NCBI RefSeq assembly: GCF_008704995.1
Contig: NZ_CP023747.1
Span: 1,886,501 to 1,950,500, forward strand
Direction: 5' to 3'
DNA from: Streptomyces nodosus
GTDB lineage: Bacteria; Actinomycetota; Actinomycetes; Streptomycetales; Streptomycetaceae
Length of the DNA stretch: 64,000 bases
Shown here: in pieces, positions 9,077-17,387 of the stretch
Position numbering within the stretch: position 1 is the first letter of the stretch
How the letters are laid out: each line of letters starts with the position of its first letter
Notes under the pieces: generated by a model
What the model was told of the DNA's origin: nothing
The model's input: only the letters and a program-made list of their open reading frames with translations
Database searches by the model: none
Position numbers and translations under genes: made by a program

Positions 9077-9275
9077 AAGCTGACCTCCTGGGCCGTTCGG
9101 CTTGGGGGCGGTCGTCCCTCCCAGCGTGCGTGCTGCACGGCCCGGGGGACCCGGTCAGCTGCTCCATACGGGCGACGCCCCGCCCCCCGTGCGTACGGGG
9201 AACGGGGCGTTGCTTTTCGGCTGTCTCGGCGCCGATGCTCTCGGGCGCCGGTGTCCGGCGTACCCTCCGGCTGCC

Positions 9276-10043
9276 TCAGGCGCCGATGGCGTGCAGACCG
9301 CCGTCCACGTGGACGATCTCGCCGGTGGTCTTCGGGAACCAGTCGCTGAGCAGTGCGACCACACCGCGGCCGGCCGGCTCGGGGTCCTTGAGGTCCCACT
9401 CCAGCGGGGCGCGGTGGTCCCACACGGAGGCCAGCTCGCTGAAGCCCGGGATGGACTTGGCGGCCATGGAGCCGAGGGGGCCGGCCGAGATGAGGTTGCA
9501 GCGGACGTTCTGCTTGCCGAGGTCGCGCGCCATGTAGCGGCTGGTGGCCTCCAGGGCCGCCTTGGCGGGGCCCATCCAGTCGTACTGCGGCCAGGCGTAC
9601 TGGGCGTCGAAGGTGAGGCCGACCACCGAGCCGCCGTTCTGCATCAGCGGCAGGCAGGCCATGGTGAGCGACTTCAGGGAGAACGCCGAGACATGCATGG
9701 CGGTGGCCACGGACTCGAACGGCGTGTTGAGGAAGTTGCCGCCCAGGGCGTCCTGGGGGGCGAAGCCGATGGAGTGCACCACGCCGTCGAGGCCGCCCAG
9801 CTCCTCGCCGACGACGTCGGCCAGGCGTCCGAGGTGCTCGTCGTTGGTGACGTCCAGCTCGATGACCTTGGTGGGCTTGGGCAGCTTCTTGGCGATGCGC
9901 TCGGTCAGCGTCGGCCGCGGGAACGCGGTCAGGATGATCTCGGCGCCCTGCTCCTGGGCCAGCTTCGCGGTGTGGAACGCGATGGAGGACTCCGTCAGCA
10001 CGCCGGTGATCAGGACGCGCTTGCCCTCGAGAATTCCGCTCAT
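9276..10043 (-). CDS. fabI: Enoyl-ACP reductase FabI (InhA type)
   Basis: This 255-residue NADH-dependent SDR reduces the trans-2-enoyl-ACP double bond in the last step of each fatty-acid elongation cycle. The N-terminal motif GVLTESSIAFHTAK is typical of FabI/InhA rather than ordinary SDRs. The active-site pair is the Tyr of YDWMGPAK and the Lys six residues later. SIGFAP contacts the nucleotide and the family ending is GEIVHVDGGLHAIG. It starts 5 bp after fabG stops, with a weak ribosome site, so it is translationally coupled to fabG. The same pair is found together in S. coelicolor and mycobacteria. Confidence 0.96.
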   Translation of the reverse strand: MSGILEGKRVLITGVLTESSIAFHTAKLAQEQGAEIILTAFPRPTLTERIAKKLPKPTKVIELDVTNDEHLGRLADVVGEELGGLDGVVHSIGFAPQDALGGNFLNTPFESVATAMHVSAFSLKSLTMACLPLMQNGGSVVGLTFDAQYAWPQYDWMGPAKAALEATSRYMARDLGKQNVRCNLISAGPLGSMAAKSIPGFSELASVWDHRAPLEWDLKDPEPAGRGVVALLSDWFPKTTGEIVHVDGGLHAIGA

Positions 10044-10048
10044 GGTGA

Positions 10049-10768
10049 TCAGTGACCCATTCCCAGTCCGCCGTCAACGGGGATGACGGCTCCAGTGATG
10101 TACGAAGCGTCGTCGGAGGCGAGGAACCGCACCGTGGCGGCGATCTCCTCCGGCTGCGCGTACCGGCCGAGCGGCACCTGCGACACGATGTTCTTCCGCT
10201 GCTCGTCGGAGAGCACCTTGGTCATGTCCGTGTCGACGAAGCCGGGCGCGACGACGTTGAAGGTGATGTTGCGCGAGCCAAGCTCACGGGCCAGGGAGCG
10301 CGCGAAGCCCACCAGGGCGGCCTTGGAGGCGGCGTAGTTGGCCTGTCCCGCCTGGCCGAGCAGCCCCACGACCGACGAGATCAGCACCACGCGGCCCTTC
10401 TTGGCGCGCAGCATGCCGCGGTTGGCGCGCTTGACGACGCGGAAGGCGCCGGTGAGGTTGGTGTCGATGACCGAGGTGAAGTCCTCCTCGGACATCCGCA
10501 TCAGGAGCTGGTCCTTGGTGACACCGGCGTTGGCGACGAGGACCTCGACCGGGCCGTGCACGGCCTCGATCTCCTTGTAGGCCTGCTCCACCTGCTCGGT
10601 GTCGGTGATGTCGCACCTGACCGCGAGGCAGCCCAATTCCTTGAGGGCGGCCGGCGGCTCACCCGAGCGATATGTGATCGCGACCTTGTCTCCGGCCTCG
10701 GCGAACGCTCGGGCGATGGCGAGGCCGATGCCCCGGTTGCCTCCAGTGACAAGAACCGAGCGGCTCAA
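10049..10768 (-). CDS. fabG: 3-oxoacyl-ACP reductase FabG
   Basis: A 239-residue NADPH-dependent SDR that reduces 3-oxoacyl-ACP in fatty-acid elongation. It has the cofactor motif TGGNRGIG at residues 9-16, NAG near 85, catalytic Ser in LISSVVG, the YAASK pair (Tyr and Lys) near 150, and a C-terminal GAVIPVDGGLGMGH. The start chosen is TTG at 10768, because the protein then begins LSRSVLVTGGNRG like known FabG proteins and has AAAGGG about 8 nt upstream. The ATG 90 bp earlier would add an unrelated extension. It is the first gene of fabG-fabI. Confidence 0.95.
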   Translation of the reverse strand: MSRSVLVTGGNRGIGLAIARAFAEAGDKVAITYRSGEPPAALKELGCLAVRCDITDTEQVEQAYKEIEAVHGPVEVLVANAGVTKDQLLMRMSEEDFTSVIDTNLTGAFRVVKRANRGMLRAKKGRVVLISSVVGLLGQAGQANYAASKAALVGFARSLARELGSRNITFNVVAPGFVDTDMTKVLSDEQRKNIVSQVPLGRYAQPEEIAATVRFLASDDASYITGAVIPVDGGLGMGH

Positions 10769-10799
10769 CGGATCACCCTTTCGATAGCGGTCTGGAACC

Positions 10800-10851
10800 C
10801 CTGCCGAGGCAGGCGCCTTCAACCGAAAACCTATCGGTCCGACCAGGTCGG
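10800..10851. promoter_or_regulatory. Inverted repeats upstream of fabG
   Basis: Two short perfect dyads lie just upstream of the fabG TTG: CCTGCC-GA-GGCAGG at 10800-10813 and CCGACC-A-GGTCGG at 10839-10851. They could be regulator sites for the fatty-acid genes. No specific regulator can be named. Confidence 0.3.
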
Positions 10852-10918
10852 CGGGCATTCGGGCACCGACAGTGGCTCATCCCGGGTCCTGTCGGGTTCC
10901 TACAGTCCGCTGCCCCGG

Positions 10919-11314
10919 TCAGTCCGCCATGCCCGGTGCATGAGCGAGCAACCCTTCGCCACGAGCCGTCTCGAGCATCCTGCGGTCGTACGTCACCAAC
11001 GCGGTCAGGTCGTCCCGCAGCGACAGAGCGCTGGCCACATGGATCGCATCCAGCGTGCGCAGGCGCCCGACCAGCACGGCCGCAGCATCACGCACCTCAC
11101 GGGTGAGGAGGATCTCGGTGATCCGGGCATCCAATTCCTCTATCGCTTCGGGAAAGTGCCCCACGAGTTCCAGGGTTCGTACGGTCTCCACGAAGCCGAG
11201 CGTGCCGGTGGCGAGCGGGGCCGTGGCTCGCTCCTGGAGGAAGGCGTCCAACTCGGCCCAATGGTTGCGGCGGGTCATCCATGTGACCAACGCCGATGTG
11301 TCCAGGTAGATCAA
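10919..11314 (-). CDS. vapC: VapC-type PIN-domain toxin
   Basis: A 131-residue PIN-domain ribonuclease. The acidic metal-binding residues are Asp5 (YLDTSA), Glu near 43 (GFVETVRT), Asp near 90 (TLDAIHVASAL) and Asp near 109 (VTYDRRM). It overlaps the antitoxin gene upstream by ATGA, the usual toxin-antitoxin layout. VapC toxins cut tRNA or rRNA when freed from the antitoxin; the target here is unknown. Whether the toxin is active cannot be seen from sequence, but all four acidic positions are present. Confidence 0.88.
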   Translation of the reverse strand: MIYLDTSALVTWMTRRNHWAELDAFLQERATAPLATGTLGFVETVRTLELVGHFPEAIEELDARITEILLTREVRDAAAVLVGRLRTLDAIHVASALSLRDDLTALVTYDRRMLETARGEGLLAHAPGMAD

Positions 11315-11595
11315 CGGTCGTCTTCCTCGCGCTCCGTCAACAGCACCGCCAGGGGGTCGACACCCTCCGGTACCTCGTAATGCGGCATGCCGTGTCGGTC
11401 GGCAGCGGTGGCCGACTTCAGCTTGATCTTTCCTTGCGCCACCAAGTGCGCGTACCGCTCCATGGGACCGCCGGCCGGCGACAGTATGGCGATCACGTTG
11501 CCATGCCGGGTGACCTGGATCGCCTCCCCCTTCTCCACACGGGCGAAGACGGCGCTGGGGTTGTACGAGAACTCACGCACGGAGATGGTGCTCAT
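11311..11595 (-). CDS. Phd/YefM-type antitoxin
   Basis: A 94-residue antitoxin. The N-terminal half, ISVREFSYNPSAVFARVEKG followed by EAIQVTRHGNVIAIL, is the Phd/YefM DNA-binding fold. The C-terminal half is acidic and polar and would wrap the toxin. A purine-rich GAAGGGGACCTCC lies in front of the ATG. It precedes vapC with a 4-bp overlap and probably represses its own promoter through the two sites at 11621-11652. Confidence 0.88.
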   Translation of the reverse strand: MSTISVREFSYNPSAVFARVEKGEAIQVTRHGNVIAILSPAGGPMERYAHLVAQGKIKLKSATAADRHGMPHYEVPEGVDPLAVLLTEREEDDR

Positions 11596-11620
11596 GGAGG
11601 TCCCCTTCAGCCGGGCGGAC

Positions 11621-11652
11621 GTGTACCTACACTGCAAGAAATGTACCCACAA
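11621..11652 (-). promoter_or_regulatory. Toxin-antitoxin promoter with paired operator sites
   Basis: Two related 12-bp dyads, GTGTACCTACAC (11621-11632) and ATGTACCCACAA (11641-11652), have centres 20 bp apart, two helical turns. On the minus strand, TTGTGG (11652-11647), a 17-bp spacer and TAGGTA (11629-11624) form a possible promoter, so each dyad covers one promoter element. Confidence 0.5.
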
Positions 11653-11686
11653 GTGGTCCGTGGTTGGCGTGTCGCGCCTGGCCCGG

Positions 11687-12814
11687 TCACGCCGATGACG
11701 GGCTCCCGCAGCACTTCTTGTACTTGCGCGTCGAGCCGCACCAGCAGGGGCCGTTGCGCGGGGGCGGCCAGTCGGTGGTGTGTCCGGTGCGGGCGAGTTC
11801 GTCCGCGTACGCGGAGCGGGTGTCGGAGGTGTCGGCGGACCCGTCGATCCGCTCCGCGAGGGCCTGGAGCCCGGCCACCGTGGCACGGCCGACCGCCAGG
11901 TGCGGGACCCCGCGCTCGGACAGCTCCCCGAGGGTCCGCTCGACCCTCCGGGTGTGATCGGCATGGTCGGCGCCGTACTCCCCGGCGGCTTCCGGGCTGC
12001 GGGAGCGCAGCCGCGCCAACTCCTCCGGCGGCCAGAAGAGGACACAGGCACGGCGCGGGGCCACGGGCGCGGTCCGGTCCGTACGGTCCACGGGCGAGGT
12101 GTCCGTCAGCGCCGCGATCTCGGCGTGCAGCGCCCCGGCGCCGCCCTCCTTGAGCCGCTTGAGGCGCAGGGGGTCATGGACCTCGTCGAGCGGACGCGCC
12201 GCGCCCAGCCAGGCCGACTCACGCCGCTCGTGCAGTTCGTCGGCCACGTCGTCCCAGTCGTCGTGCGGGAACCCCCGCAGGCGCCGCACCCGATGGCGCC
12301 CGATGACCAGGGTCTCCAGGTCAAAGCCGTACGGGGCCTCCTCCACGGTGTCCGCCGTCAACGGGGTGCCCGCGCCCAGCGCATGGGTGACGCCCGCCGT
12401 GAACCACTCGGCGGCCACCGCCGGCTCGTCCGCGCCCTCGAATGCCTCGGCGACGACGTTCCAGGCGGCCGGGTGCCGGGGATGCCGGGCGCGGAACGCG
12501 GCTGCCGCGGTGCGGGCGTCCGCCTCCCGGCCCGCGTCCCACAGCGCGCCGATCCGGAAGGAGTCCACCAGATCCGGCTCCGCACAGCCCGGCCCCTCCG
12601 GGTCCAGCAGCCGCTCGTAGACGGCCATCGCCCGGCCGTGCTCCCCCGCCTCGCCCCACGCCTCGGCCGCCTCGAGCAGCAGCTCCTCCCGGTCCTCCGG
12701 GTGCCGCTCCGCCAGCCGCTCACACTCCCGCGCCGCCTGCGCACCGGTGACCGGAGGCGGGGCCCCGAGGGACCGGCTCGTCCCCGCCCGGCCGCCGCGC
12801 CGCTTGCTGGACAT
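11687..12814 (-). CDS. SEC-C motif protein with TPR-like N-terminus
   Basis: A 375-residue cytoplasmic protein. The last 25 residues carry the SEC-C zinc-binding motif PCWCGSTRKYKKCCG, as found at the tail of SecA and in many stand-alone proteins. Residues 25-140 are Ala/Glu-rich helices with TPR-like spacing (ECERLAERHPEDREELLLEA). The middle holds an acidic region and a conserved-looking CVLFWPPEEL. Its function is unknown. It lies upstream of the antitoxin gene on the same strand but is separated from it by the operator region. Confidence 0.8.
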   Translation of the reverse strand: MSSKRRGGRAGTSRSLGAPPPVTGAQAARECERLAERHPEDREELLLEAAEAWGEAGEHGRAMAVYERLLDPEGPGCAEPDLVDSFRIGALWDAGREADARTAAAAFRARHPRHPAAWNVVAEAFEGADEPAVAAEWFTAGVTHALGAGTPLTADTVEEAPYGFDLETLVIGRHRVRRLRGFPHDDWDDVADELHERRESAWLGAARPLDEVHDPLRLKRLKEGGAGALHAEIAALTDTSPVDRTDRTAPVAPRRACVLFWPPEELARLRSRSPEAAGEYGADHADHTRRVERTLGELSERGVPHLAVGRATVAGLQALAERIDGSADTSDTRSAYADELARTGHTTDWPPPRNGPCWCGSTRKYKKCCGSPSSA

Positions 12815-12894
12815 GGCTCCACGGTAGTGCGCCCCGCCGGGACACCGCCGGGCAAGCCCGCGGGATCAGCGGTACGGGCGCCGGATGAACGGGC

Positions 12895-13803
12895 TCAGTC
12901 CAGCCCGACCGGGGTGATCGGCGTGACGGGCGTGTCGTCGGGGCCATTGGTCTGGACGAGCAGTAGGTCGCCGACCGTCGCGTCACGTCCGAGACCGAGG
13001 CTGGACACCAGGACCGCACCCGGGGCCTTGGCCGTACCGACGGGCTGGAGGCGTAGTTCGCCGTCCACTCCCCGGAAGGCAAGCACCGCCCAGACCTCGT
13101 CGTGGCCGATCCGGGATACGACGCCGCTCAGCCGGTCCGGCAGGACCGCGCACACGACAGTGAGCCTCTGCTGCTCCGTCCGCGGGATCGCCGCGATCCG
13201 CTCCAGCACACCGGGGAAGGCCAGAGTGCCTTCCAACAGCCGCTGGACGGTTTCACGCTCCTGGTCCCTGTCGTCCCCGGACTCGGCCGTGGTGAAGTGC
13301 ACCAGGGGAAGGCCGTCGTCCAGCGTGCGCTGCCACCTGGGCAGCATGAAATCGATGGTCAGCGCCTCGTCACGGGTGGGGGTGTGCACACCGTCGCCCT
13401 CGCCGAACTGGGCGAGCCACGCGTTGACGTCGCCCCAACGCCACACCGGTGATCGTCCCGCGATCCCTTCCGGATCCGGGAAGGGCAGCTTGTCCTGCCG
13501 CCGCTCGCCGTTCGCCCACTGCTGGACGTTCTGCCGTGTGCGTTCGGCACGCTCCGCGATGTCGGAGACACCGACAAGGTCGGGGTCGGTACGCAGCAGA
13601 CGCAGGCCCGGCAGGGATTTCCGCAGCCGTACGACGATGCGGTGGGCGGCGTCGATCGCGTTGGCCCCGCCTTCGGAGACGTCCAGGAAATGCCGACCGC
13701 GATGGCGTGTCAGCACCCCGTCGAAGGTGTCGTGGACGATCCCGACCGCCTCGTCGTCGCCCACGTCGATCCCGTCCACGACGAAATGAAACTCGTACTC
13801 CAT
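12895..13803 (-). CDS. Helix-turn-helix protein of unknown family
   Basis: A 302-residue protein starting MEYEFHFVVDGIDVGDDEAV. Residues 1-85 look like a small alpha/beta domain common to related Streptomyces proteins. Residues 85-115 form a helix-turn-helix (GVSDIAERAERTRQNVQQWA, then NGERR), followed by GRSPVWRWGDVNAWL, a MerR/excisionase-like wing. The C-terminal 160 residues are an unrecognised domain beginning IDFMLPRWQRTL and ending in a Pro/Thr/Asp tail. An alternative ATG at 13821 adds six residues. It may be a DNA-binding regulator; the target is unknown. Confidence 0.65.
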   Translation of the reverse strand: MEYEFHFVVDGIDVGDDEAVGIVHDTFDGVLTRHRGRHFLDVSEGGANAIDAAHRIVVRLRKSLPGLRLLRTDPDLVGVSDIAERAERTRQNVQQWANGERRQDKLPFPDPEGIAGRSPVWRWGDVNAWLAQFGEGDGVHTPTRDEALTIDFMLPRWQRTLDDGLPLVHFTTAESGDDRDQERETVQRLLEGTLAFPGVLERIAAIPRTEQQRLTVVCAVLPDRLSGVVSRIGHDEVWAVLAFRGVDGELRLQPVGTAKAPGAVLVSSLGLGRDATVGDLLLVQTNGPDDTPVTPITPVGLD

Positions 13804-14045
13804 GACGCCCCAGCCCCCCATGCGTGTGCCTGTCGCTCCTGGTTCCTGTAGCTCCCTGATCTCCTTGCTCGGATGGTCCGCCGCAGCGATCTCACGTCCG
13901 ACCACGTGCGCCTCCACAAGCCGTCGCCCGTCGAAGAGTTGACCGTCAACTCCAAGTGGCCGACAAGCCTACCCGTCACCACCGACAACCACCGAAATCG
14001 CAACTGACCCGCACCAGTGGGTCAGTTACGGAAGATGATCATCAA

Positions 14046-14510
14046 CTACACCCGAAGGGGACATGGAGGGGCGGAGAGTGCGCACTCCGCCCAGACGGTC
14101 TTGCCCGGTCCGGTGCGGTCGGTGATGCCCCAGCGCTCGGCGAGGGCCGACACGAGGAGCAGGCCCCTGCCGCCGTCCGGGTCCGCGGGGTCCGCAGCCG
14201 GCGCCGGGGGCTCGGGGTGGCTCGGGTGGGTGTCGGACACCTCGACGCGTACGACACCGGCGGCGCGGTCGCAGCGCAGCCGCAGCGCGAAGTCCCGTCC
14301 GGGAACCCGCCCGTGCAGCACGGCGTTGGCGCTGAGTTCGGCGACCACCAGGGCGACGGTGTCGGAGACCGGGCTCCCGTACGGCACGCCCCACAGGTCG
14401 AGTTGGTGCACGGCCAGGCGGCGCGCGAGCCGGGCCCCGAGCCGGGTGGCGGACAGGCGTTGGACGAACACACTTACGGTAACGGCCTCTTGGGCATGCG
14501 GTGCTGGCAT
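14046..14510 (-). CDS. GHKL ATP-binding protein, RsbW-like anti-sigma family
   Basis: A 154-residue single-domain histidine-kinase-like ATPase. It shows the N box ELSANAVLHG near 67, the G1-type VEVSDTHPS near 95 and the G2-type GGRGLLLVSALAERWG near 120. There are no sensor or phosphoacceptor segments. Such proteins are abundant in Streptomyces and often regulate sigma factors or sit beside DUF397/XRE genes, as here. It diverges from the XRE gene with a long palindrome between them. The start at 14510 (MPAPHAQEAVTV) gives the usual family length. Confidence 0.82.
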   Translation of the reverse strand: MPAPHAQEAVTVSVFVQRLSATRLGARLARRLAVHQLDLWGVPYGSPVSDTVALVVAELSANAVLHGRVPGRDFALRLRCDRAAGVVRVEVSDTHPSHPEPPAPAADPADPDGGRGLLLVSALAERWGITDRTGPGKTVWAECALSAPPCPLRV

Positions 14511-14553
14511 GCGCCCAGCGTTCTGGCCGCCCCGACCCCACCAACAGGCACGA

Positions 14554-14581
14554 CACCGATACAGACCGGTTTGTATCGGTG
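14554..14581. promoter_or_regulatory. 28-bp near-perfect palindrome between divergent regulators
   Basis: The arms CACCGATAC (14554-14562) and GTATCGGTG (14573-14581) flank a centre with ACCGGT at 14565-14570. The two share the same centre, and only one base pair of the 28-bp dyad is mismatched. It lies 43 bp from the ATPase start and 97 bp from the XRE start, and is a likely operator for the XRE protein. Confidence 0.65.
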
Positions 14582-14678
14582 CACACTGTGGACTGGGTGG
14601 GTAACTCCGCGTGACGCTGGACGGATTGAGCGGGTTGAGCGGAGACCGGCGAGTACGTGAGCACGGGAGGGCACGGCG

Positions 14679-15530
14679 ATGACGACGGACCACGGCGGAG
14701 GCGGCAACGCGCACACGGAACCCGAACTCTCGGACAGTCTCAAGACCTTCGGCGCGGTCCTGAAGGCGCTGCGGGAGGAATCCGGGCTGACACAGGAGGA
14801 GTTCGCCCGGCGAGTACGGTACTCGGCCGCGTACGTGGCGAAGATCGAGCAGGGGAAGCGGTTCCCTCCGGGGGATCTGCCCGCACGGGCGGAGGAGGTG
14901 CTGGGGCCGGTCGGCCTCAAGGTCCTCGCGGCGGCGGCCCGGAGCCTGACGAGGCGGGCAGTGCTCGCATCTTGGTTTCGGCAGTGGGCAGGGGTGGAGG
15001 AAGAGGCGATCTCGCTGTACGCGTATGAATGCCGGGCGGTTCCGGGGCTGTTGCAGCCGGAGGGTTACGTCCGGGCAGTGTTCGACCTACGGCTGCCGCC
15101 CGCCTCGGAGGAACAGATCGAACGCGAGGTCGCTTCCCGGCTGGACCGGCAACAGATCCTCTCCACCAACCAGAACACCGCGTTCAGCTTCGTCGTCGAG
15201 CAGAGCGTCCTGGAGCGGCGCATGGGAGGGCGCGATGTCACCGGACAGGTCATCGACCACTTGCTTGAGGTGGGTAGACGGCGAAATATCGAGGTCCAGA
15301 TCATGCCCACGGTCCAGGAGGACCACTGTGGCATCGACGGCCCCATGTATCTGGCCGAGACGTCCTCCCACCAGTGGATCGGCTACACCGAGGGACAGCG
15401 GTCGAGCAACCTGATCTCCGCTCCCAAAGACGTAAGCGCGCTGCTCCAGCGCTATGGCAGGCTGCGTTCACAGGCCCTGGACTGCAGGGCTACCGTGAAG
15501 CTGCTGGAACAGATGCGAGGAGCGCTATGA
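14679..15530 (+). CDS. XRE-family regulator with DUF5753 domain
   Basis: A 283-residue DNA-binding protein. Residues 20-80 are an XRE helix-turn-helix (LKALREESGLTQEEFARRVR, then YSAAYVAKIEQGKR). Residues 100-275 are DUF5753 (SLYAYECRAVPGLLQPEGYV and later SSHQWIGYTEGQRSSNLI), which in related WhiJ/Scr1-type pairs is thought to respond to a partner. The downstream DUF397 gene overlaps its stop by ATGA. Codon use is slightly less GC-rich than its neighbours, common for these frequently exchanged pairs. Confidence 0.9.
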   Translation: MTTDHGGGGNAHTEPELSDSLKTFGAVLKALREESGLTQEEFARRVRYSAAYVAKIEQGKRFPPGDLPARAEEVLGPVGLKVLAAAARSLTRRAVLASWFRQWAGVEEEAISLYAYECRAVPGLLQPEGYVRAVFDLRLPPASEEQIEREVASRLDRQQILSTNQNTAFSFVVEQSVLERRMGGRDVTGQVIDHLLEVGRRRNIEVQIMPTVQEDHCGIDGPMYLAETSSHQWIGYTEGQRSSNLISAPKDVSALLQRYGRLRSQALDCRATVKLLEQMRGAL

Positions 15531-15721
15531 GCACCGAACTGTCCTGGTTCAAGAGCAGTTACAGCGGCAGCGAGAACGACAACTGCGTCGAGGTCGCCCT
15601 GTGTCCCGAGGCCGTTCACATCCGGGATTCCAAGGACAAGGGGATCCGTCCCCTCGTCGTCACCCCCGGCGCCTGGGCGGCGTTCACCGCGCTCGCTGCG
15701 GGATCGTCGCTGGACGGCTGA
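15527..15721 (+). CDS. DUF397 protein, partner of the XRE regulator
   Basis: A 64-residue protein. The family pattern is complete: SWFKSSYSGSENDNCVEVAL at residues 5-24, then VHIRDSKDKG and LVVTPGAWAAFTAL. DUF397 proteins are encoded next to DUF5753 XRE regulators and are proposed to modulate them. The ATG overlaps the preceding stop, so the two should be made in linked amounts. Confidence 0.92.
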   Translation: MSTELSWFKSSYSGSENDNCVEVALCPEAVHIRDSKDKGIRPLVVTPGAWAAFTALAAGSSLDG

Positions 15722-15863
15722 GTACGCGTCGTACCCGGAGTTCATGGGCGGGCAAGGGACGAGCTCCCGGGCCCGCCCTTCGTTCTGCGCCGGAGTCGAC
15801 CGCCGAGTCGTGATTCACTGCCCCGGACGGCCACCAGGAGAGAACCTCGAAGGGATCCCACCC

Positions 15864-17387
15864 GTGCCCCATGAAATCGATCAGTCGTTCCTGGCCCTTC
15901 CCCTACGCCCCCTGGCCGACGCCGCGCTCGCCCGTGCCCGGTCGCTGGGGGCCGAGCACGCGGACTTCCGGTTCGAGCGGGTGCGCAGTGCCGCCTGGCG
16001 GTTGCGTGACGGCAAGCCCTCCGGGTCCTCGGACACCACCGACCTGGGGTATGCCGTACGGGTCGTGCACGGCGGGACCTGGGGGTTCGCCTCCGGGGTC
16101 GATCTGACCCCGGACGCCGCCGCCAAGGTCGCCTCGCAGGCGGTGGCGATGGCCAAGCTGTCGGCGCAGGTGATCAAGGCCGCAGGGTCGGACGAACGGG
16201 TGGAGCTGGCGGACGAGCCGGTGCACTCCGAGAAGACCTGGGTGTCCTCGTACGAGATCGACCCCTTCACGGTGCCCGACAAGGAGAAGACGGGGCTGCT
16301 GGCGGACTGGAGCGGGCGGCTGCTCGCGGCGGACGGGGTCAACCATGTGGACGCCTCGCTGCTGACCGTCCATGAGAACAAGTTCTATGCCGACACCGCC
16401 GGGACCGTGACCACCCAGCAGCGCGTCCGGCTGCATCCGCAGCTCACCGCGGTGTCGGTGGACGAGTCCACCGGTGAGTTCGACTCGATGCGCACACTGG
16501 CGCCTCCGGTCGGACGCGGCTGGGAGTATCTGACCGGTACCGGCTGGGACTGGGACAGCGAGCTGGAGCAGATCCCCGGGCTGCTGGCCGAGAAGATGCG
16601 CGCGCCGAGCGTGGAGGCGGGGGTGTACGACCTGGTGGTCGACCCGTCCAATCTGTGGCTGACCATCCATGAGTCCATCGGGCACGCCACCGAGCTGGAC
16701 CGGGCGCTCGGCTACGAGGCCGCCTACGCCGGCACCTCCTTCGCCACCTTCGACCGGCTGGGCAAGCTGAAGTACGGCTCCGAGCTGATGAACGTCACCG
16801 GTGACCGCACCGCCGAACACGGCCTCGCGACGATCGGGTACGACGACGAGGGCGTGGCGGGCCAGTCCTGGGACCTGGTCAAGGACGGCACCCTGGTCGG
16901 CTATCAGCTGGACCGTCGGATCGCGAAACTGACCGGGTTCGAGCGGTCCAACGGGTGCGCGTACGCCGACTCGCCCGGTCATGTGCCGGTGCAGCGCATG
17001 GCGAACGTGTCGCTGCGGCCCGATCCGGCGGGGCTCTCCACGGAGGACCTGATCGGGGGAGTCGACCGGGGCATCTATGTGGTCGGGGACCGCTCCTGGT
17101 CCATCGACATGCAGCGCTACAACTTCCAGTTCACCGGGCAACGCTTCTTCAAGATCGAGAACGGGCGGATCGCGGGCCAGCTGCGGGATGTCGCGTACCA
17201 GGCGACGACCACCGACTTCTGGGGCTCCATGACGGCCGTCGGTGGTCCGGGGACCTATGTCCTCGGGGGCGCCTTCAACTGCGGCAAGGCCCAGCCGGGC
17301 CAGGTCGCGGCCGTCTCGCACGGCTGCCCCTCGGCCCTCTTCCGGGGCGTCACCATCCTCAACACCACCCAGGAGGCCGGCCGATGA
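15864..17387 (+). CDS. tldD: TldD-type metalloprotease subunit
   Basis: A 507-residue protein of the TldD/PmbA (U62) family. With its TldE partner it forms a zinc protease involved in peptide maturation and, in E. coli, microcin processing and CcdA degradation. The probable zinc-binding motif is HESIGHATELDRALGYEAAY near residue 270, matching the HExxxH pattern of active TldD. The start is GTG at 15864 with AAGGGA 9 nt upstream; no in-frame ATG gives this length. The stop overlaps the next gene by ATGA. Confidence 0.9.
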   Translation: MPHEIDQSFLALPLRPLADAALARARSLGAEHADFRFERVRSAAWRLRDGKPSGSSDTTDLGYAVRVVHGGTWGFASGVDLTPDAAAKVASQAVAMAKLSAQVIKAAGSDERVELADEPVHSEKTWVSSYEIDPFTVPDKEKTGLLADWSGRLLAADGVNHVDASLLTVHENKFYADTAGTVTTQQRVRLHPQLTAVSVDESTGEFDSMRTLAPPVGRGWEYLTGTGWDWDSELEQIPGLLAEKMRAPSVEAGVYDLVVDPSNLWLTIHESIGHATELDRALGYEAAYAGTSFATFDRLGKLKYGSELMNVTGDRTAEHGLATIGYDDEGVAGQSWDLVKDGTLVGYQLDRRIAKLTGFERSNGCAYADSPGHVPVQRMANVSLRPDPAGLSTEDLIGGVDRGIYVVGDRSWSIDMQRYNFQFTGQRFFKIENGRIAGQLRDVAYQATTTDFWGSMTAVGGPGTYVLGGAFNCGKAQPGQVAAVSHGCPSALFRGVTILNTTQEAGR

